Position numbers and translations under genes: made by a program. A DNA stretch of 64,000 nucleotides from Micromonospora parathelypteridis. GTDB taxonomy: Bacteria; Actinomycetota; Actinomycetes; Mycobacteriales; Micromonosporaceae. Location of the stretch: NCBI RefSeq assembly GCF_014201145.1, contig NZ_JACHDP010000001.1, positions 496,001 to 560,000 of the forward strand. The letters are read 5' to 3'. Each line of letters opens with the position of its first letter. Position 1 is the first letter of the stretch. Under the pieces are notes generated by a model. That model worked only from the letters and a program-made list of their open reading frames with translations, made no database searches and had not been told where the DNA came from. Positions 31,235-39,952 of the stretch are shown here, piece by piece.

Positions 31235-31966
31235 ATGATCGCCTTGAGCAACCCCTCGACCAGCGCGTTGGACTCCGCCGACGACGCGAGCGTCCGGCTC
31301 CGATCGATGCTCGTCGCCGCCGATTCCCTCACGTTGCACATCGCCGGCGTCGAGGCGTACGTCCTCGGACGGCACGCCGTGGCGGACGACGGACGACTGC
31401 GGATCGCACTACCGGCCGACGGCCGTCTGACGCACCACCTCGCGCACGAGCAGGAGGCCGTCGCGCTGGTCGAGGTGACCGACCTGGCGCCCACCCCGGT
31501 ACGCAACCGGGTTCGCGGGCGCGGCAGATTCACCGGGTGGCTGGTGACGCAGGCCACCACGAACGGGGGCGATGAGGATCTGCTGGCAGTCCTCGACCTC
31601 GCCACCGCCGAGTTGACCGTCGACGGCCGTACCACCTGCATCGACCCGGACGCATTCGCGGCAGCCGATCCCGACCCCCTGGCCGCCGCCGAAGCCGAGA
31701 TGTTGTGCCACCTCGATCACCACCACCCGGACACCGTCGAACGCCTGTGCCGGCTGATACCCGCTCGCCACCTGCAGGGCGTCCAGCAGGTCCGGCCGGT
31801 ACGCCTGGACCGGCACGGTCTCGTGCTCAGGCTGGAGCTGAGCAGGGGCGATCGGGACGTCCGGCTGGGGTTCCGCTCGCCGCTGCGCCATCCAGATCAA
31901 CTCGGCGTCCAGATCGAGGCACTGCTGCGGGAATCTCGACGCTGCCGATCCCGACGCGCCTACTGA
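31235..31966 (+). CDS. DUF2470 / HugZ-like iron-regulated protein
   Basis: A 243-residue protein. The N-terminal part (about 20-140) resembles a split-barrel (HugZ-like) fold; the C-terminal DUF2470 domain starts AEAEMLCHLDHHHPDTVERL and continues to HPDQLGVQIEALL. Family relatives bind or degrade heme or accompany siderophore genes. AGGAG lies directly before ATG 31235, so the TTG at 31244 (9 bases after AGGAG) may be the real start. The iron box immediately upstream predicts derepression under iron limitation. The product may release iron from heme or assist siderophore use; this is inferred from family and context. Confidence 0.8.
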   Translation: MIALSNPSTSALDSADDASVRLRSMLVAADSLTLHIAGVEAYVLGRHAVADDGRLRIALPADGRLTHHLAHEQEAVALVEVTDLAPTPVRNRVRGRGRFTGWLVTQATTNGGDEDLLAVLDLATAELTVDGRTTCIDPDAFAAADPDPLAAAEAEMLCHLDHHHPDTVERLCRLIPARHLQGVQQVRPVRLDRHGLVLRLELSRGDRDVRLGFRSPLRHPDQLGVQIEALLRESRRCRSRRAY

Positions 31967-31987
31967 TGGTCGGCGCCAATCGTGCGA

Positions 31988-32006
31988 TTAGGCAAGGCTT
32001 TCCTAC
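31988..32006 (+). promoter_or_regulatory. IdeR/DmdR-like iron box before the DUF1540 gene
   Basis: TTAGGCAAGGCTTTCCTAC matches the iron-box consensus at about 14 of 19 positions including the TTAGG, AGGCT and CCTA blocks. It lies 96 bases before the DUF1540 start. Confidence 0.6.
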
Positions 32007-32101
32007 CCAAAATATCCCCGAAAGGGGCGGCTGATAGGGAGTTGTCCGGTCGAAGCTGGGTATGACGATGGCCCGGCACCACCGACGGAAGCGAGATCGC
32101 C

Positions 32102-32392
32102 ATGACTGACATGCTGGAGATGCCGCGGGTCCACGAGTGCACGGTCACCGACTGCGGCTACAACCACGACGGCTGCCACGCGTTCGCCATCACCATCGGG
32201 CAGCAGAACGCCAGCTGCGCCACATTCATCGACACCTCGGCGAAGGGCGGTCTCGACCGCGTCATCGCCCAGGTCGGGGCCTGCAAGCGCGCCGACTGCC
32301 AACACAACGCCGAGTTGGAATGCCACGCACCGTCCATTCGGGTGGGCCCGGGGCAGGACATCGCCGACTGCCAGACGTATCAGCCGCGCTGA
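32102..32392 (+). CDS. Double DUF1540 cysteine-rich small protein
   Basis: A 96-residue protein made of two DUF1540 repeats. Repeat 1 (HECTVTDCGYNHDGCHAFAI, later CATF) and repeat 2 (ACKRADCQHNAELECHAPSI, later CQTY) each carry four cysteines arranged C-x4/5-C-x6-C, suitable for metal binding. The function of DUF1540 is unknown. An iron-box-like site upstream and location between the DUF2470 gene and the siderophore importer suggest membership in the iron stimulon, possibly as a metal-binding or sensing protein. Confidence 0.88.
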   Translation: MTDMLEMPRVHECTVTDCGYNHDGCHAFAITIGQQNASCATFIDTSAKGGLDRVIAQVGACKRADCQHNAELECHAPSIRVGPGQDIADCQTYQPR

Positions 32393-32468
32393 TTCGCACT
32401 CCGCGAGCACCGATGGGGGCGGCCGCCACGGCAGCCCCCATCACGCGTACGGAAACCGTCGCCCAGCC

Positions 32469-33242
32469 TCAGGCAGGCACGACCATCGGCGTGCCCGCGA
32501 TCGGGTCGGGTACGACCAGGCAATTGAGACCGAACACCTGCTCCACGAGTTCGCCGGTGACCACGTCGACCGGGGCGCCCTCGGCGACGATCGCGCCGCC
32601 GGACATCGCGATGAGGTGGTCGCAGTACCGGCAGGCGAGGTTGAGGTCGTGCATGACGATGACGATGGTCTTGCCGGACTCCGCGTTCAGCTTCCGCAGC
32701 AGCCGCAGCAGCTCGACCTGATGGTTGATGTCGAGGTAGGTGGTGGGTTCGTCGAGGAGCAGCAGGTCGGTGTCCTGGGCCAGGGCCATGGCGACCCAGA
32801 CGCGCTGACGTTGGCCGCCGGACAGTTCCCGGATCGGACGGTCGATCAGGTCGGCGGTGCCGGTGGAGTCGAGGGCCCGGGCGACGGCGTCGTGGTCGTC
32901 GGCGGTCCAGCGCCGGAACCAGCCCTGGTGGGGGTAGCGACCGCGGGAGACGAGGTCGGCGACCGTGATGCCGTCGGGCGCGACGGGGGTCTGCGGGAGG
33001 AGCCCGAGCACCTTGGCCACGTCGATGTTCCGCAGGTCGGCGAGCGACCTGCCGTCGAGCAGGACGGTCCCGTCGCGCGGCGCGAGCAGTCGGGCCAGAC
33101 CGCGTAGCAGGGTGGACTTGCCGCAGGCGTTGGCGCCGACGATCGCGGTGACCTTGCCGTCGAGCACGGCGACGTCGAGGTGGTCGACGATGGTCCGGTC
33201 GTCGTAGCCGAGAGTCAGCCCCTCGGCGCGTAGTCGGGTCAT
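32469..33242 (-). CDS. Siderophore ABC importer ATPase (FecE/FepC type)
   Basis: A 257-residue ATPase with Walker A GANACGKST, Q-loop LLPQTP, signature ELSGGQRQRVW, Walker B LLLLDEPT and switch His in IVMHDLN. It energises uptake of ferric siderophores with the two permeases and lipoprotein encoded just upstream on the same strand. ATG at 33242 overlaps the permease stop by 4 bases (ATGA). It ends the four-gene operon. Confidence 0.94.
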   Translation of the reverse strand: MTRLRAEGLTLGYDDRTIVDHLDVAVLDGKVTAIVGANACGKSTLLRGLARLLAPRDGTVLLDGRSLADLRNIDVAKVLGLLPQTPVAPDGITVADLVSRGRYPHQGWFRRWTADDHDAVARALDSTGTADLIDRPIRELSGGQRQRVWVAMALAQDTDLLLLDEPTTYLDINHQVELLRLLRKLNAESGKTIVIVMHDLNLACRYCDHLIAMSGGAIVAEGAPVDVVTGELVEQVFGLNCLVVPDPIAGTPMVVPA

Positions 33243-34315
33243 CCGCCCGCTCCTTGTCGGTTGGTGGTGACCAGAAGCCACATCAGGTAGGGGGCACCGA
33301 CCGCGCCGGTCACCACACCGGTGGGCAGTGGTGTGGGCAGCAGGTGCGCAGCGACGAGGTCGGCGGTGAGCAGCAGCGCGGCGCCCACCAGCGCGGCGGG
33401 GAGGATGCCCCGGGCGGCTGGGCCGAGGAGCCGGTTGGCGATCGGCCCGGCGACGAGGGCGACGAAGGCGATCGGACCCGCCACGGCCACGGCCAGCGCG
33501 ACCAGCACGACGGCGGTTCCGAGGAGCCCGGCGCGGCTGAGTTCGACCCGGGTGCCCAGCATGCGGGCGGCGTCGTCGCCGAGTTCAAGGGTGCCCAGTG
33601 GTCGTTGGAGCAGCACGGCGACCGGCAGCAGGACGACCAGGGCGCCGGCGAGCACACGCAACTCGGTGGTGCTGGCCTGTCCGACCGAACCGACCAGCCA
33701 GTGCATGGCCTGACGGGCCTCGAACAGTTGCGCCCGGCTGAGCACATATCCGATCAGGCCCTGGAAGAAGACCGTCACCGCGATGCCGATGAGGATGAAG
33801 CGGTAGCCACTGAGGCCGTCGCGCCAGGCAAGCAGGTACATCGCCAGGGCGGCGACGATCGCACCGCCGAGGGCGAGCCCGCTGATGACGAGCCCGCCGG
33901 CTTCGAGCAGCACGATGCCGGTGACCGCCGCCAGCCCGGCCCCCGAGGTGATGCCGACGAAATCCGGGGACGCGAGTGGGTTGCGCAGCAGCTGTTGGAA
34001 GATCGCCCCGGAGGCGCCGAGTGCGAGCCCGACGGCCAGGGCGGCGGCTGCGGTCGGCAGCCGCAGGCCACGGACGACGAAGTCGACGCTGGGATTGTCG
34101 GACAGGTGCAGCACCGAGGCGATGACCTCCCCGGCGCCGATGCGGAAGCTGCCCACCATCATGGTGAGCACGAAGAGGGCAAAAACCGCCCCGGTGAGGG
34201 CGCAGGTCACCACGATGGACCGGCCGGCACGACGCCTCCGGTTGGCGCGCACCGCCCTCACCGTGGCAGATGGATCGGGGCGCACGTCGGTCGTGGCTGT
34301 GGTCGTGGTCGTCAT
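33239..34315 (-). CDS. Siderophore ABC importer permease (FecCD family), second subunit
   Basis: A 358-residue FecCD permease of about ten membrane helices. Family motifs include LRLPTAAAALAVGLALGASGAIFQQLLRNPLASPDFVGIT and the C-terminal LVAGPIANRLLGPAARGILP region. It forms a heterodimer with the permease of the preceding gene. The start lies 4 bases after that gene's stop and its end overlaps the ATPase start, giving a tightly coupled operon. Confidence 0.94.
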   Translation of the reverse strand: MTTTTTATTDVRPDPSATVRAVRANRRRRAGRSIVVTCALTGAVFALFVLTMMVGSFRIGAGEVIASVLHLSDNPSVDFVVRGLRLPTAAAALAVGLALGASGAIFQQLLRNPLASPDFVGITSGAGLAAVTGIVLLEAGGLVISGLALGGAIVAALAMYLLAWRDGLSGYRFILIGIAVTVFFQGLIGYVLSRAQLFEARQAMHWLVGSVGQASTTELRVLAGALVVLLPVAVLLQRPLGTLELGDDAARMLGTRVELSRAGLLGTAVVLVALAVAVAGPIAFVALVAGPIANRLLGPAARGILPAALVGAALLLTADLVAAHLLPTPLPTGVVTGAVGAPYLMWLLVTTNRQGAGG

Positions 34316-34319
34316 CTGC

Positions 34320-35372
34320 TCACACCTCCGACAGCCGGCCGTAGCGCACGATGGCGATGAACGCGGGCGCGCCGATCAACCCGAGGACCACACCGACCTG
34401 GAGCTCGTCGGGGGCGGCCACCACGCGGCCGAGCACGTCGGCGAGCAGCAGGACGATGGGTGCCAGCAGCATCGAGTACGGCAGGATCCACCGGTAGTCG
34501 GGGCCGCAGATGAACCGCGCCAGGTGCGGCACGACGAGCCCGACGAAGACGATCGGCCCGCACGCGGCGGTCGCCGCGCCGGCGAGGACCGCGACCACGG
34601 CGAAGGCGACCGCGCGGGTACGGGTCACGTGCTGGCCAAGGCCACGCGCGACGTCCTCGCCGAGCGAGAGGTTGTTGATGGCACGCCCCAGGCCCAGAGA
34701 CGCGGCGAGGCCGATCAGCAGGAACGGCGCGACCCCGGTCAGGATCGGGGCGTACCGGCCGGCGAGTGACCCGACCTGCCAGAACCGCAGCTCGTTGAGG
34801 GCGTCCACGTTCGTCATCACGATCCCGTCGGTGACCGAGACGAGGCCGGCGGTGACAGCCGCCCCCGCGAGGGCCAGCTTGACCGGGGTGGCGCCCTCCC
34901 GGCCGATGGACGCGATCGCGTACACCAGCGCGAGCGCCGCGATCGCGCCGGCGAACGCGAACCAGACGTAGACACCGACGCCGCGTACACCGAGCACGGT
35001 GATGGCGAAGACCACGAACGCGGCGGCACCGGAGTTGATGCCCAGGATCCCCGCGTCCGCCAGAGGGTTGCGGGTGACGCCCTGCAGGATCGCCCCGGCC
35101 ACACCGAGCGCCGCGCCGACCAAAATGCCGAGCAGAGTGCGGGGTACGCGCATCTCCAGCGTGACCGTGCTGCTGATCGGTCCGTCGCTGTCGAGGCTAA
35201 ACAGGGCGTGCAGCACCTCGGACAACCCGATCGAGCGCGAGCCCATGGTCACGCTGAGGAAACCGACGAGGGCGAGGAGCACGCAGAGGACCGCGAGCCC
35301 CGGCCCGAGGGCAGAGGCTCGCCGAACGCCCCCCGTCGAGGCGCGCGTCCCGATCTGGCTAGTTGCCGACAT
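34320..35372 (-). CDS. Siderophore ABC importer permease (FecCD family), first subunit
   Basis: A 350-residue FecCD permease: MRVPRTLLGILVGAALGVAG followed by ILQGVTRNPLADAGILGINSGAA, then helices up to VVPHLARFICGPDYRWILP. It is the partner of the adjacent FecCD protein. Its start overlaps the end of the binding-protein gene by 14 bases, so the four genes form one coupled transcription unit driven from the iron box at 36423. Confidence 0.94.
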   Translation of the reverse strand: MSATSQIGTRASTGGVRRASALGPGLAVLCVLLALVGFLSVTMGSRSIGLSEVLHALFSLDSDGPISSTVTLEMRVPRTLLGILVGAALGVAGAILQGVTRNPLADAGILGINSGAAAFVVFAITVLGVRGVGVYVWFAFAGAIAALALVYAIASIGREGATPVKLALAGAAVTAGLVSVTDGIVMTNVDALNELRFWQVGSLAGRYAPILTGVAPFLLIGLAASLGLGRAINNLSLGEDVARGLGQHVTRTRAVAFAVVAVLAGAATAACGPIVFVGLVVPHLARFICGPDYRWILPYSMLLAPIVLLLADVLGRVVAAPDELQVGVVLGLIGAPAFIAIVRYGRLSEV

Positions 35373-36375
35373 TCGGATCCGCGGCCTTGACCGCCTCGGT
35401 CAGCTTGCCCAGCTCGTTGGCGAAGTCACCGTACGTGTGCAGCCAGAACGCCGGCCACGAGACGGTGGCGCCAGCCTTGGCAGCCTTGATCTTGAACCAG
35501 GTGGGCTGCTTCGTACCCCACTCGGCGTTGGCGGTGGGCGTGAAGGAGCGGCCGTCCCACAGGATCAGGTCCGGCTGGTACTTGTCCGCGTTCTCCCAGC
35601 TGAGGTTCTCCCAGTACGGGAAGGCCGGGTCCGGGCTGGCCGGGTTGATGACCTTCAGGCCCCAGGTCTGCAGGTCCAGCAGCTCGGGCGCGTACTCGGG
35701 GTTCGCCACGTAGACCTTCTCCGTGGCGGGCGACATCGCCGCGACCGTCAGGTCCGGCTTGCCCGAGGTTGCCGCCTTGAACGCGGACACCGCCTCCTCG
35801 AAGCGCTTCTTGTTCGCGGCGATCTGCGGGCTGTCGACATCGGCGCCGAGGCTCTCGGCGAGATCCTCGTACCCCTCGGCCAGCGCGACGATCGACTTGC
35901 CCTGCGCGATTCCGACGACGGGGGCCAACTCGGCGAGCTTCTTGCTCTTCTCGTCGACGCCCTCCTCCATGCCGCTGTGCGCCTTCTCGGCCGGCCACCA
36001 GTCGCCGACGATCAGGTCCGGGCGCAGGGCCGCGGCCTTCTCCACGTCGATCTTGCCCCACTCCTCGCCGAGGATCTCGATCCCGGTGAGGTCGAGGTTC
36101 TTGAGGTTGGGGTCGGTCTTGACCGACTCGTCGGCGTAGACGCCGACCGGCTTGATGCCGAAGGACAGGAGCGCCGCGGCCTCGCCGGCATGCGCGATGA
36201 TCCGCGTGGGTGTCTTGTCCGCCTTGACGACCTGACCCGATCCGTCGTTGAACGACCAGGGGCCAGAGGACGCGGCGGCGGTGTCACCGGCACCAGTGTC
36301 GTCGCCACATGCGGTGAGCCCGCCGAGGGCGGCGCTGAGCGCCGCCACGGCCAGGACCGGACGCCATTTCTGCAT
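35359..36375 (-). CDS. Iron-siderophore substrate-binding lipoprotein
   Basis: A 338-residue binding protein. The signal sequence ends in lipobox LTAC (Cys23). The fold is class III (helical backbone): RIIAHAGEAAALLSFGIKPV, ALRPDLIVGD, then a second lobe after about residue 190. It captures ferric siderophore outside the membrane and delivers it to the FecCD permeases encoded downstream. The ATG at 36375 has GGGA at about 8 bases. The iron box at 36423-36441 lies upstream, predicting IdeR/DmdR repression in high iron. No siderophore biosynthesis genes are nearby, so it may take up xenosiderophores. Confidence 0.93.
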   Translation of the reverse strand: MQKWRPVLAVAALSAALGGLTACGDDTGAGDTAAASSGPWSFNDGSGQVVKADKTPTRIIAHAGEAAALLSFGIKPVGVYADESVKTDPNLKNLDLTGIEILGEEWGKIDVEKAAALRPDLIVGDWWPAEKAHSGMEEGVDEKSKKLAELAPVVGIAQGKSIVALAEGYEDLAESLGADVDSPQIAANKKRFEEAVSAFKAATSGKPDLTVAAMSPATEKVYVANPEYAPELLDLQTWGLKVINPASPDPAFPYWENLSWENADKYQPDLILWDGRSFTPTANAEWGTKQPTWFKIKAAKAGATVSWPAFWLHTYGDFANELGKLTEAVKAADPNVGN

Positions 36376-36422
36376 GCTGAAGTTCCCGATCTATCGAAAA
36401 GGCGAGCCACCCGGGCTCGGAG

Positions 36423-36441
36423 TTAGGTTAGGCTAACCATC
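36423..36441 (-). promoter_or_regulatory. IdeR/DmdR iron box of the siderophore importer operon
   Basis: TTAGGTTAGGCTAACCATC matches the consensus iron box at the first 16 of 19 positions. It lies 48 bases upstream of the binding-protein start, where a repressor would block the promoter. Confidence 0.88.
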
Positions 36442-36523
36442 ATTTCGGTTTTTGGCCAATGCCGGTGCCCCGGCACCTCGGAAGATGGTCGGCAGCCGCT
36501 GTGCCAGCAGGCGCCGTCAGCTC

Positions 36524-37984
36524 TCAGCGACCGCCCGCGACCAACTCGGCGATCATCCCCTCGCAGCTACGGACGACGACCTGGGCCCCGCGCCGCTGCG
36601 CCAGTGGAAGCAGAGGGTCCTCCGCCCGGTCCCGCCATCGCCACTGCGCGTCAGCGGCGACTTCCCAGAGCCGCTGCACGGTCGCCTCGTGCCCGACACC
36701 GAGCCGGGCGGCGAGGCCGACCCCGCTACCCCCGACGAGCCGCTGCGCCTCGGCGGCCGACTCGGCGTCGAAACCGAGCCGGGCGTTGCGCAGCGCCACC
36801 AGCAGGCGTAGCTCCCGAAACTCGTGGGCACCGGCGAGGATCCGCTCGATCGCGCCGACCAGCTCCTCGGAACCCCGGGTGGGCTCGGCTCGCAGCAGCG
36901 TCTCCACCGCGGCCAGCGCCGACCGGGCCTTCAGCGCGTCGCTGCGATCGATGAAACAGCGTGTCACCGACTCACGCAACTCGGTGAGACCGCTGCGCCG
37001 AATGAGCTCGGCAGAGAGTTTCACCCGGCTGTCGAAACCACTGCGCACCAGGGTGGCCGCCAACCGAACGCCGAACACACCGAGCCGATCCAGCAGCGCG
37101 GCGCGCGTGTCGGTCTCCAGCCGTACCGGCAGCTCACCACGGAGGAAACGGTCGGCGGAGATCAGGTGGACGTCCAGCTCCGCCCTGGGCACCTGGGCCA
37201 GGGACGCGAGCGCGGCGAAGTCCGACTCACCGAGCATCCGGCCCGCCAGGCCGATCATCCCACTGCACGCCACGACGTTCACGCTGAGCGCGCTCACCCG
37301 CGGATCGCGGTAGTGCCGGCGGGCGAGCTGGCGGGCAGTGAGCAGGCCGTCGATCCGGCCTCCGCCGGTCTCGTCCGCCCGGGACAACACCATGATCACG
37401 TTGACCGGCGCGGCCTGCCCGACGGCGCTGTCCCGGCCGGACTCCAGCAGCCGCAGATCACTGTCGCGAGCATCGCGGGTCAGATACAACACCGCGTCCG
37501 AGTCCCGCAGCACCCGCTCCAACACCGGCACGCGCCCCTGCTCCACAGTGCCGGTGACCGCCGGGGTGTCGATCAGCGTGACCTGCCGCAGCGCCCGCGT
37601 CGGCCACTGCACCACGATGTCGCGGACGTCGCCCGCGCCCCAGCCGAGATCCACCCGCAGCCCGGTCGCCGACTTGACCACCGTCAACTCCTGCGGAGGC
37701 TGACCGGCCGGGTACGCGGTGGCCCGCGGCGCAGCGCCGTCCTCGTACCAGGTGAACACGCCGTCCGCCCTCTCGACCGGCGCGACCTCCTCGCCCATCA
37801 GCGCGTTGAGGATCGTCGACTTTCCAGACCGCCAGGGGCCGGCGACCGCGATCCGCAGCGGTTGCTCCAACCGGGCGACCTGATGCCGCAACTGCCCGAC
37901 GACCCGCGGATCGGCCTGGTAGAGATCGATGGCCTGATGCAGCAGACCCCAGGCCGCCTCGTCCAGGCGCAGCCCCACGGTCAT
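36524..37984 (-). CDS. Dynamin-like GTPase, IniC-like
   Basis: A 486-residue large GTPase. G1 is GPWRSGKST (residues 49-57), G3 IDTPAV and G4 SRADE; the remainder is helical with SRVKLSAELIRRSGLTELRE. It is the second of two adjacent dynamin-family genes and its start overlaps the upstream GTPase gene by 4 bases (ATGA), matching the iniA-iniC arrangement of mycobacteria. Bacterial dynamins reshape or repair membranes and act as hetero-pairs. No obvious membrane segment is present, so it probably works with its partner. Cell-wall-antibiotic stress response is inferred from the mycobacterial analogue. Confidence 0.85.
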   Translation of the reverse strand: MTVGLRLDEAAWGLLHQAIDLYQADPRVVGQLRHQVARLEQPLRIAVAGPWRSGKSTILNALMGEEVAPVERADGVFTWYEDGAAPRATAYPAGQPPQELTVVKSATGLRVDLGWGAGDVRDIVVQWPTRALRQVTLIDTPAVTGTVEQGRVPVLERVLRDSDAVLYLTRDARDSDLRLLESGRDSAVGQAAPVNVIMVLSRADETGGGRIDGLLTARQLARRHYRDPRVSALSVNVVACSGMIGLAGRMLGESDFAALASLAQVPRAELDVHLISADRFLRGELPVRLETDTRAALLDRLGVFGVRLAATLVRSGFDSRVKLSAELIRRSGLTELRESVTRCFIDRSDALKARSALAAVETLLRAEPTRGSEELVGAIERILAGAHEFRELRLLVALRNARLGFDAESAAEAQRLVGGSGVGLAARLGVGHEATVQRLWEVAADAQWRWRDRAEDPLLPLAQRRGAQVVVRSCEGMIAELVAGGR

Positions 37985-39840
37985 GCCTGCGGCTCCAACC
38001 GCAGCGGTGCCGAACGGGCGCCGGTCAACTGCTGCGCCTGCTCGTAGAGCGCAGCCAACCGGGTCATCCTCAGCCGGATCTCGCGCTGCCGCTGCTCGCG
38101 CAGCGAGGCATCGGTGTCGGCCTCCTGCTTGGCGCTTCGGAACGACTGGACGATCGCCTCCTGGAGTTCCTCGGTCAGCCCAGTGAAGTGGTCGCGCAGC
38201 ATCCGCTGCACCTGCCGGGCGGCGTCCCGGCAGTCACGGATCATCCGGACGAAGAAGTCGTCGACGTGCCGTTGGATGGCCGTCTTGACGGTCGCCTGTC
38301 GGCGGCGGAGCAACTGCTTGCTCTCGTCGCGGATGCTCTTGCCGCCGAAGAGCGCCCCGATGCCGACCGAGACCGGGTTGATCATCGGCATTCCGGCCAA
38401 TGTGGTCGCCAGACCAAACATCAGCATCCCGCCGTAGGAGCCCTTCATGCCGGTGAACAGCTTCTGGCCGGTGGTGAACCGGTCGATCGTCGGCCGTTGC
38501 AGCTCCGGCAGTCGCTCGCCGATGTCGTCCGGCATCGTCATCGACCAGGGCGGCAGCACGTCGTAGCCGTACCGGTCGAAGTTGGCGGCCACCCGGCGGG
38601 CGATCCAGTCGCAGCGCTGGATCAGCCACTCGTGGTTGGCCTCGGCGGCCTCCACCAGGCTCCGCTCCAGCCAATCCTCGAAGGTGTCCCAGGCGACCAG
38701 GGGATCGGCGGTGTCGAACGCCTCGTCCACCGTGCGGAGGATCTGTCGGGTCCGGTCCCGAAGGTCGTACTCGATGTCGGAGAGCAGGTCGGCGATCTCG
38801 TCGCTGAGAATGTTCTGCCACCGGGTGGAGCAGCGGCGCAGCTCGTCGACCTCGCGCTGCGCCGCGTGCAGCCGCGAGATCGGCCCGGACTGCTCCTCGG
38901 CCTCCTGGGTGGCCAGCTCGGCACGCAGCGGCGCGGCCAACTGCTCCACCACCGTCCGCGCCACCGTCTGCACCGACGCCCGAGCCAGTTGGTCGGCCTT
39001 GCCGGCCAGGTCCCGCTGCAGTCGGGCGATCAGCACGGGAAAACCGGACTCGGCGTTGAGGCCCCGGTCGTCGGCCGCCGCGGCGCGCAGCCGCAGCGCC
39101 GCCGACACCGGGATCAGCGCCGCGGGGACGCCGGCCTCGGCCAGGTGTTGACGATTGCGCTCGGCGACCGTCCGCCAGTCCGCCACCAGATCGGTCTTGC
39201 TCTGCACCACCACCACGTTCGGGTGCGACCGCATGACGTGCAGCAGCATGTTCAGCTCGGCAACCGACAGTTCCCGGGTGGAGTCGGTGACCAGCAGCAC
39301 GGTGTCGGCCCGGGCGGGAGCAGCGACCGAGGCCGCGCCGCCGATACCGGTGACCTCGTCGGTGCCGGGAGTGTCCACCAGCACCAGCCCGGCGCCGAGC
39401 AGGGCGCGGGGAACCCCGATCTCGACGTACGCCGGGCCGCCCCCCGGCCGCCGCCCGATCATGCCGGCCACGCTCTCCGCGACCTGGTTGAGCGCCACCG
39501 GGGTCCGCTCGACGGTTGCCGCGACCGCAGTGCCGGCCGGACGACCGGGGGCCGGTGGCGAAGCCTGAGCCACCGCGACGGACGGGACCTCGGCATGCTG
39601 CACCACGGTCGGTAGGACGGTCGTTCGGCCGTCGCCGACCGGGCAGGCCGGCGCGTTGATGATCGCGTTGATCAGCTGACTCTTGCCCTGGTTCGGCTCA
39701 CCGATGACCAGGACACGCAGCGTCGGGTCCAGCAGTTGGGCACGTTTCTGCCGGACCGTCTGGAGCAGGTCACCACGACCGTGTGCACTGCACGTGCGGG
39801 CGATGTCGTCCAGCACGTCCAACCAGATCCCGGCCATCAC
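37981..39840 (-). CDS. Dynamin-like GTPase with membrane-inserting segment, IniA-like
   Basis: A 619-residue dynamin-family GTPase. G1 GEPNQGKSQ (47-55), G3 LVDTPGTDE and G4 VVQSKTDLV are intact. Long helices lead to a hydrophobic paddle near residues 465-500 (GGMLMFGLATTLAGMPMINP) that resembles the lipid-binding tip of bacterial dynamins. The distal part is coiled-coil (REQRQREIRLRMTRLAALYE). It is coupled to the IniC-like gene and follows the IniB-like gene after 112 bases containing a hairpin. It probably oligomerises on the inner membrane during envelope stress. Confidence 0.88.
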   Translation of the reverse strand: MMAGIWLDVLDDIARTCSAHGRGDLLQTVRQKRAQLLDPTLRVLVIGEPNQGKSQLINAIINAPACPVGDGRTTVLPTVVQHAEVPSVAVAQASPPAPGRPAGTAVAATVERTPVALNQVAESVAGMIGRRPGGGPAYVEIGVPRALLGAGLVLVDTPGTDEVTGIGGAASVAAPARADTVLLVTDSTRELSVAELNMLLHVMRSHPNVVVVQSKTDLVADWRTVAERNRQHLAEAGVPAALIPVSAALRLRAAAADDRGLNAESGFPVLIARLQRDLAGKADQLARASVQTVARTVVEQLAAPLRAELATQEAEEQSGPISRLHAAQREVDELRRCSTRWQNILSDEIADLLSDIEYDLRDRTRQILRTVDEAFDTADPLVAWDTFEDWLERSLVEAAEANHEWLIQRCDWIARRVAANFDRYGYDVLPPWSMTMPDDIGERLPELQRPTIDRFTTGQKLFTGMKGSYGGMLMFGLATTLAGMPMINPVSVGIGALFGGKSIRDESKQLLRRRQATVKTAIQRHVDDFFVRMIRDCRDAARQVQRMLRDHFTGLTEELQEAIVQSFRSAKQEADTDASLREQRQREIRLRMTRLAALYEQAQQLTGARSAPLRLEPQA

Positions 39841-39895
39841 CGCACCAAGTGTGCTGATTTCGGCTCAATTAGCAAGAGGGACCGGATGTGGAACC

Positions 39896-39932
39896 GGAGA
39901 GGGCCGGATCGCCCGAGACGATCCGACCCTCC
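39896..39932 (-). terminator. Hairpin between iniB-like and iniA-like genes (attenuator)
   Basis: GGAGAGGGCCGGATCG (39896-39911) pairs with CGATCCGACCCTCC (39919-39932), with one bulge and one mismatch, around a 7-base loop. Lying inside a likely operon just after iniB, it may limit read-through so that the abundant first protein is made in excess. Confidence 0.65.
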
Positions 39933-39952
39933 GCTCCGACCGGAAATTCCCG

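Noticed and set aside
32469..36375. Siderophore biosynthetic cluster
   Set aside because: Only uptake genes are present; no NRPS, NIS synthetase or hydroxylase was seen.
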